Assembly: GCA_009731375.1 (NCBI GenBank)
Contig: BJOX01000168.1
Span: forward strand, 591,357 to 655,356
Length of the DNA stretch: 64,000 nucleotides
DNA from: Paulinella micropora
Taxonomy: Eukaryota; Cercozoa; Imbricatea; Euglyphida
Direction: 5' to 3'
Shown: positions 61,820 to 64,000 of the stretch, piece after piece
Layout: each line of letters starts with the position of its first letter
How positions within the stretch are numbered: position 1 is the first letter of the stretch
The notes under the pieces: model-generated
Databases searched by the model: none
What the model saw: the letters and a program-made list of their open reading frames with translations, nothing else
What the model was told of the DNA's origin: nothing
Program-made: the position numbers and the translations under genes

Positions 61820-64000
61820 ATGTCTACTAGGTCTGAAGACTGGCAGGAAGGAGGGGGGGAGAGTGAGCGAACCCCAGGAAACGAAGAGGAGTTCGTTGAC
61901 CCTCATGCAGAAGGAGGAGATCTGGCACCTTCCTTTGACACAGGAGGAGCAGAGAATCAATTTTTTACTGCGCCTTCCTTTGACACAGGAGGAGCAGAGG
62001 AAGTCGAGGAGGAGGAGAAGGGAGGAGAGGAAGCGAGGTTTGTGGCCGAATATGGCAAACTAAGTAAGAAGGAGTTTGAGGAGAAGAAAGGGAAGGATGA
62101 GGCCTATAAATGGCTATACATTCCCCAAGAAATGCGATGGGGACAACCCTTGAAGAAGGAGGACATCTGTTACCCTCTCCCAAGGCAAGCTCTGCCTCTG
62201 GCAGAATTCCTCAGAGACGACGGTGCACAGTTACAGGTGCAACATGTCTCATTTGGGGACAATATGTCTTTACTGGAGCTACTCGACCTCTCATGGACAG
62301 TGTTTGAGTGTGCTATACTCTTTGAGTACCAGACTGGAAAGACTGTGCTGCCATGGAACACAAGAGCACTGGCTAGGTTGCTCGATCCTGGTCAGGACAT
62401 TGATTCAATAAAGAGAGTGGAAAAGGAGTTTAAGTTCAGGAATCCAAAAGGACAGATCAATGTCATGGATGTGTCTCTGAAACTTATGGAGGCCAAGTTA
62501 GTGGACCTGGGTAAACTCCAACACACCCAGTTTGGCAGGGACCTTCACCCGGCCCTGAGGGAAATAGAAGGCGAAGCTGGAGGGGTGACGAGGATGAAGA
62601 AGCTGCATGCGGCCTTGGTGAAGGATGACGCATGGAAGAGGTGGGTCTTCACGAAGGATCATACGATCTTGGAGGGGACGGCCGCACCACCCCCCACCAA
62701 TAAAGCGGGAGAGAAGGAGTTGGCGGAGAAGGCCTTGTTCCTTCGGAAGGCAGCTGAGATCCTGTCTTTTTTTCATCATGCCCAAGAGCTGTATATCAAA
62801 GAGCTAGCGGCTGAGAAAGAAAAGAAGGAGATGGAGGCAAAGATTGCATTAGCCAAGGCGGCGGGAACAAAGGGACCGAAATATTCCTCTGGATCTTATA
62901 TGGCTCCCTCGGGCCGCTCCGCCCCGTCAGCCCACACAGCCCCTTCGGCCCCTGCGACTAGCTCAGCGCCTACCACTGTCATTGTCAACAGTAATGACAA
63001 AAAGGACAGACAGGCTATCATACAGGCCTTCCAAAAATATACAAAGTCCGATGCCACTGCTCTGACGCTGTATGCAGAGACAGCGAGTCAGAAGGACACG
63101 GATGCGAACCTTCGAGACAAGCTCAGAAGAATTGATGCTTGTATGAAGCAGCATCCAACGGACGAAACACAGGAGTATGAGGCGTTGTACACCTTGTTGG
63201 ACCCATCAATCATCACACAAGGGTTTGATGTTGGGGAGTACAAGGCGATGAGAGCGGTAGAGGTGGCGGCTAGGAGAGCAGCCTCAGACCTGCAATGCAC
63301 GGTGCCAGTTGCCGTCCTCTTGCAATACTTTAAAACTCATGGGTATCAGCACCTGTGCACTGGTACTTTGATTGGGTTTGAGATTTTTCAAGAGGTGAAC
63401 GAAGGGCTGGGCATTGGCACGAGGTTGGCAGCGATCCTCACTGAGGTCAGCGCCAAGTACGGGCTCTTTTATAGCCGGAAGTCTATCATTTTGTACTTCC
63501 TGAGTGCTTTGTGTACACGACACCCGAGCAAGCTCGCAAGGATCATACAGTCCTGTCCGACCTTCACGGCGGTGAAGACGGCGGATTTTTTAGAAACGAA
63601 TATATACGAGAGGACTGTAGCGGCTACTCCGCCGGGCGACCTGTTCAAGGAGGTGCTCGACGCGTGTTCCGAATTGGACACGGCCACCGAGTCATTCTCC
63701 AGTGCCGCGACACAGGGGGTTGGAGGTGCTCAAGCAGCACATGCAACTCGAACGGCAGGTCTCAAGAGGGGGAGAGATGATGAGCCGACGCCGTGCTACC
63801 GCTATTTTTCATACATGGCGTGTAAGCATGAGGCACAGAAAGGAGTAGGCAATTGCCTCTTCAGCCACGACTCTCTTGATGATAGGCAGCGAAATCTTTT
63901 CCTTAGAGAGCTCGAAGGCATGAAAAAGACCATGTACGCCATGTACAAGAAGGAGTTGGAGGAGGGGAGGTGGAATGCGAATATGGTCTCGGATGCGGAG
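61820..64000 (+). CDS. gag: Gag of second gypsy element (open at window end)
   Basis: Continuous open frame of 727 codons from ATG 61820 to the last base; the stop is beyond the window. The N-terminus is Glu/Gly-rich with a duplicated PSFDTGGAE segment. The capsid-like region aligns with the first element's Gag (THGYQHLCTGTLIGFEIF, YGLFYSRKSIILYFLSAL versus YGLFYGRKSIILYFFSAL), and a Pro/Ser/Ala linker is followed by a TTVIVNSNDKKDRQ motif paralleling TTVVVTNTEKKDRQ. The zinc finger is C659-x8-C668-x10-C679-x3-H683, again CCCH, with a longer middle spacing than in the first element. No disabling mutation is seen. Confidence 0.9.
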   Translation, partial: MSTRSEDWQEGGGESERTPGNEEEFVDPHAEGGDLAPSFDTGGAENQFFTAPSFDTGGAEEVEEEEKGGEEARFVAEYGKLSKKEFEEKKGKDEAYKWLYIPQEMRWGQPLKKEDICYPLPRQALPLAEFLRDDGAQLQVQHVSFGDNMSLLELLDLSWTVFECAILFEYQTGKTVLPWNTRALARLLDPGQDIDSIKRVEKEFKFRNPKGQINVMDVSLKLMEAKLVDLGKLQHTQFGRDLHPALREIEGEAGGVTRMKKLHAALVKDDAWKRWVFTKDHTILEGTAAPPPTNKAGEKELAEKALFLRKAAEILSFFHHAQELYIKELAAEKEKKEMEAKIALAKAAGTKGPKYSSGSYMAPSGRSAPSAHTAPSAPATSSAPTTVIVNSNDKKDRQAIIQAFQKYTKSDATALTLYAETASQKDTDANLRDKLRRIDACMKQHPTDETQEYEALYTLLDPSIITQGFDVGEYKAMRAVEVAARRAASDLQCTVPVAVLLQYFKTHGYQHLCTGTLIGFEIFQEVNEGLGIGTRLAAILTEVSAKYGLFYSRKSIILYFLSALCTRHPSKLARIIQSCPTFTAVKTADFLETNIYERTVAATPPGDLFKEVLDACSELDTATESFSSAATQGVGGAQAAHATRTAGLKRGRDDEPTPCYRYFSYMACKHEAQKGVGNCLFSHDSLDDRQRNLFLRELEGMKKTMYAMYKKELEEGRWNANMVSDAE

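Larger units (their letters stand above)
60810..64000 (+). mobile_element. Second gypsy element, 5' part, runs off window
   Basis: Plus-strand order: 5' LTR (60810-61055), primer-binding-like TGGAGTCACCAGCACAAGG, leader, and open gag to the window end. LTR, leader and Gag are recognisably related to the element at 28203-38818 but clearly diverged, so this is a different subfamily member rather than a recent copy. Confidence 0.9.

Noticed and set aside
61701-62063. 120-aa frame at the start of the second gypsy gag
   Set aside because: Out of frame with the continuous gag frame from 61820, which shares sequence with the intact element's Gag.

Overview
The window is eukaryotic and made almost entirely of mobile DNA and simple repeats. 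I recognise no cellular housekeeping gene. Evidence for a eukaryotic nuclear genome is an intact Ty3/gypsy-type LTR retrotransposon, an APE-type LINE, a tRNA-derived SINE head, long microsatellites, and a 20.7-kb Polinton/Maverick-class virus-like element whose last gene appears to carry a 51-nt GT-AG intron. The species cannot be fixed from the sequence. The Polinton gene set (HIRAN, S74 fibre, small zinc-finger and short viral-type proteins) looks more like Polinton-like viruses of protists or algae than vertebrate Mavericks, but a marine invertebrate host is not excluded.

Layout. 1-3726: purine-rich low-complexity DNA, then a 344-bp tandem repeat bounded by inverted repeats. 3727-24410: complete Polinton with 175-bp terminal inverted repeats (3733-3907 and 24230-24404) and an exact 6-bp target duplication AGCGTA. 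24411-26880: CT-rich arrays, inverted relative to the left array. 26888-27730: degenerate gypsy fragment. 28203-38818: complete 10.6-kb gypsy element on the minus strand (two 237-bp LTRs differing at two positions, TSD AATC). 39525-40384: small inverted-repeat element. 41222-47640: LINE with a duplicated 5' region. 47640-53807: microsatellites, a SINE head and several gaps. 55460-57563: putative 2.1-kb non-autonomous DNA transposon. 57898-58770: gypsy pol remnant. 59571-60275: two 334-bp tandem repeats. 60810-64000: 5' LTR, leader and open gag of a second gypsy element related to the first, running off the window.

Polinton logic. A rightward early-type block holds a zinc-finger protein, HIRAN protein, small basic protein, protein-primed DNA polymerase B and two paralogous small proteins. 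The central leftward block is the virion module: a jelly-roll-like C-terminal fragment, double-jelly-roll major capsid protein, minor capsid protein, adenain-type protease with a very long N-terminal extension, a basic core or membrane-active peptide, packaging ATPase, a small virion-like protein, a two-TM protein and a 1267-aa fibre with an intramolecular S74 chaperone. The right end carries a charged protein, a SAP-like protein, a short viral family protein, the RVE integrase, and two unknown genes with strikingly structured upstream DNA. Most genes have a TATA-like box ending 0-8 nt before the ATG. Apart from two assembly gaps (9065-9822, 11244-11253) and one in an intergenic spacer (8189-8198), every gene is open, so the element could be a recently integrated, potentially functional provirus.

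The most unusual signals are: gag and pol of the intact gypsy element in one frame, separated by a single UGA followed by CUG; a CCCH-type zinc finger in Gag in place of a CCHC knuckle; a SUMO-interaction-like motif plus a PCNA-interaction motif in the frame just beyond the LINE stop codon; and the hairpin-dense, intron-containing right end of the Polinton. Remaining gaps: 25289-25807, 26440-26761, 27833-27842, 41723-42318, 49168-49692, 51244-51253, 51717-51934, 53032-53041, 53773-53807.
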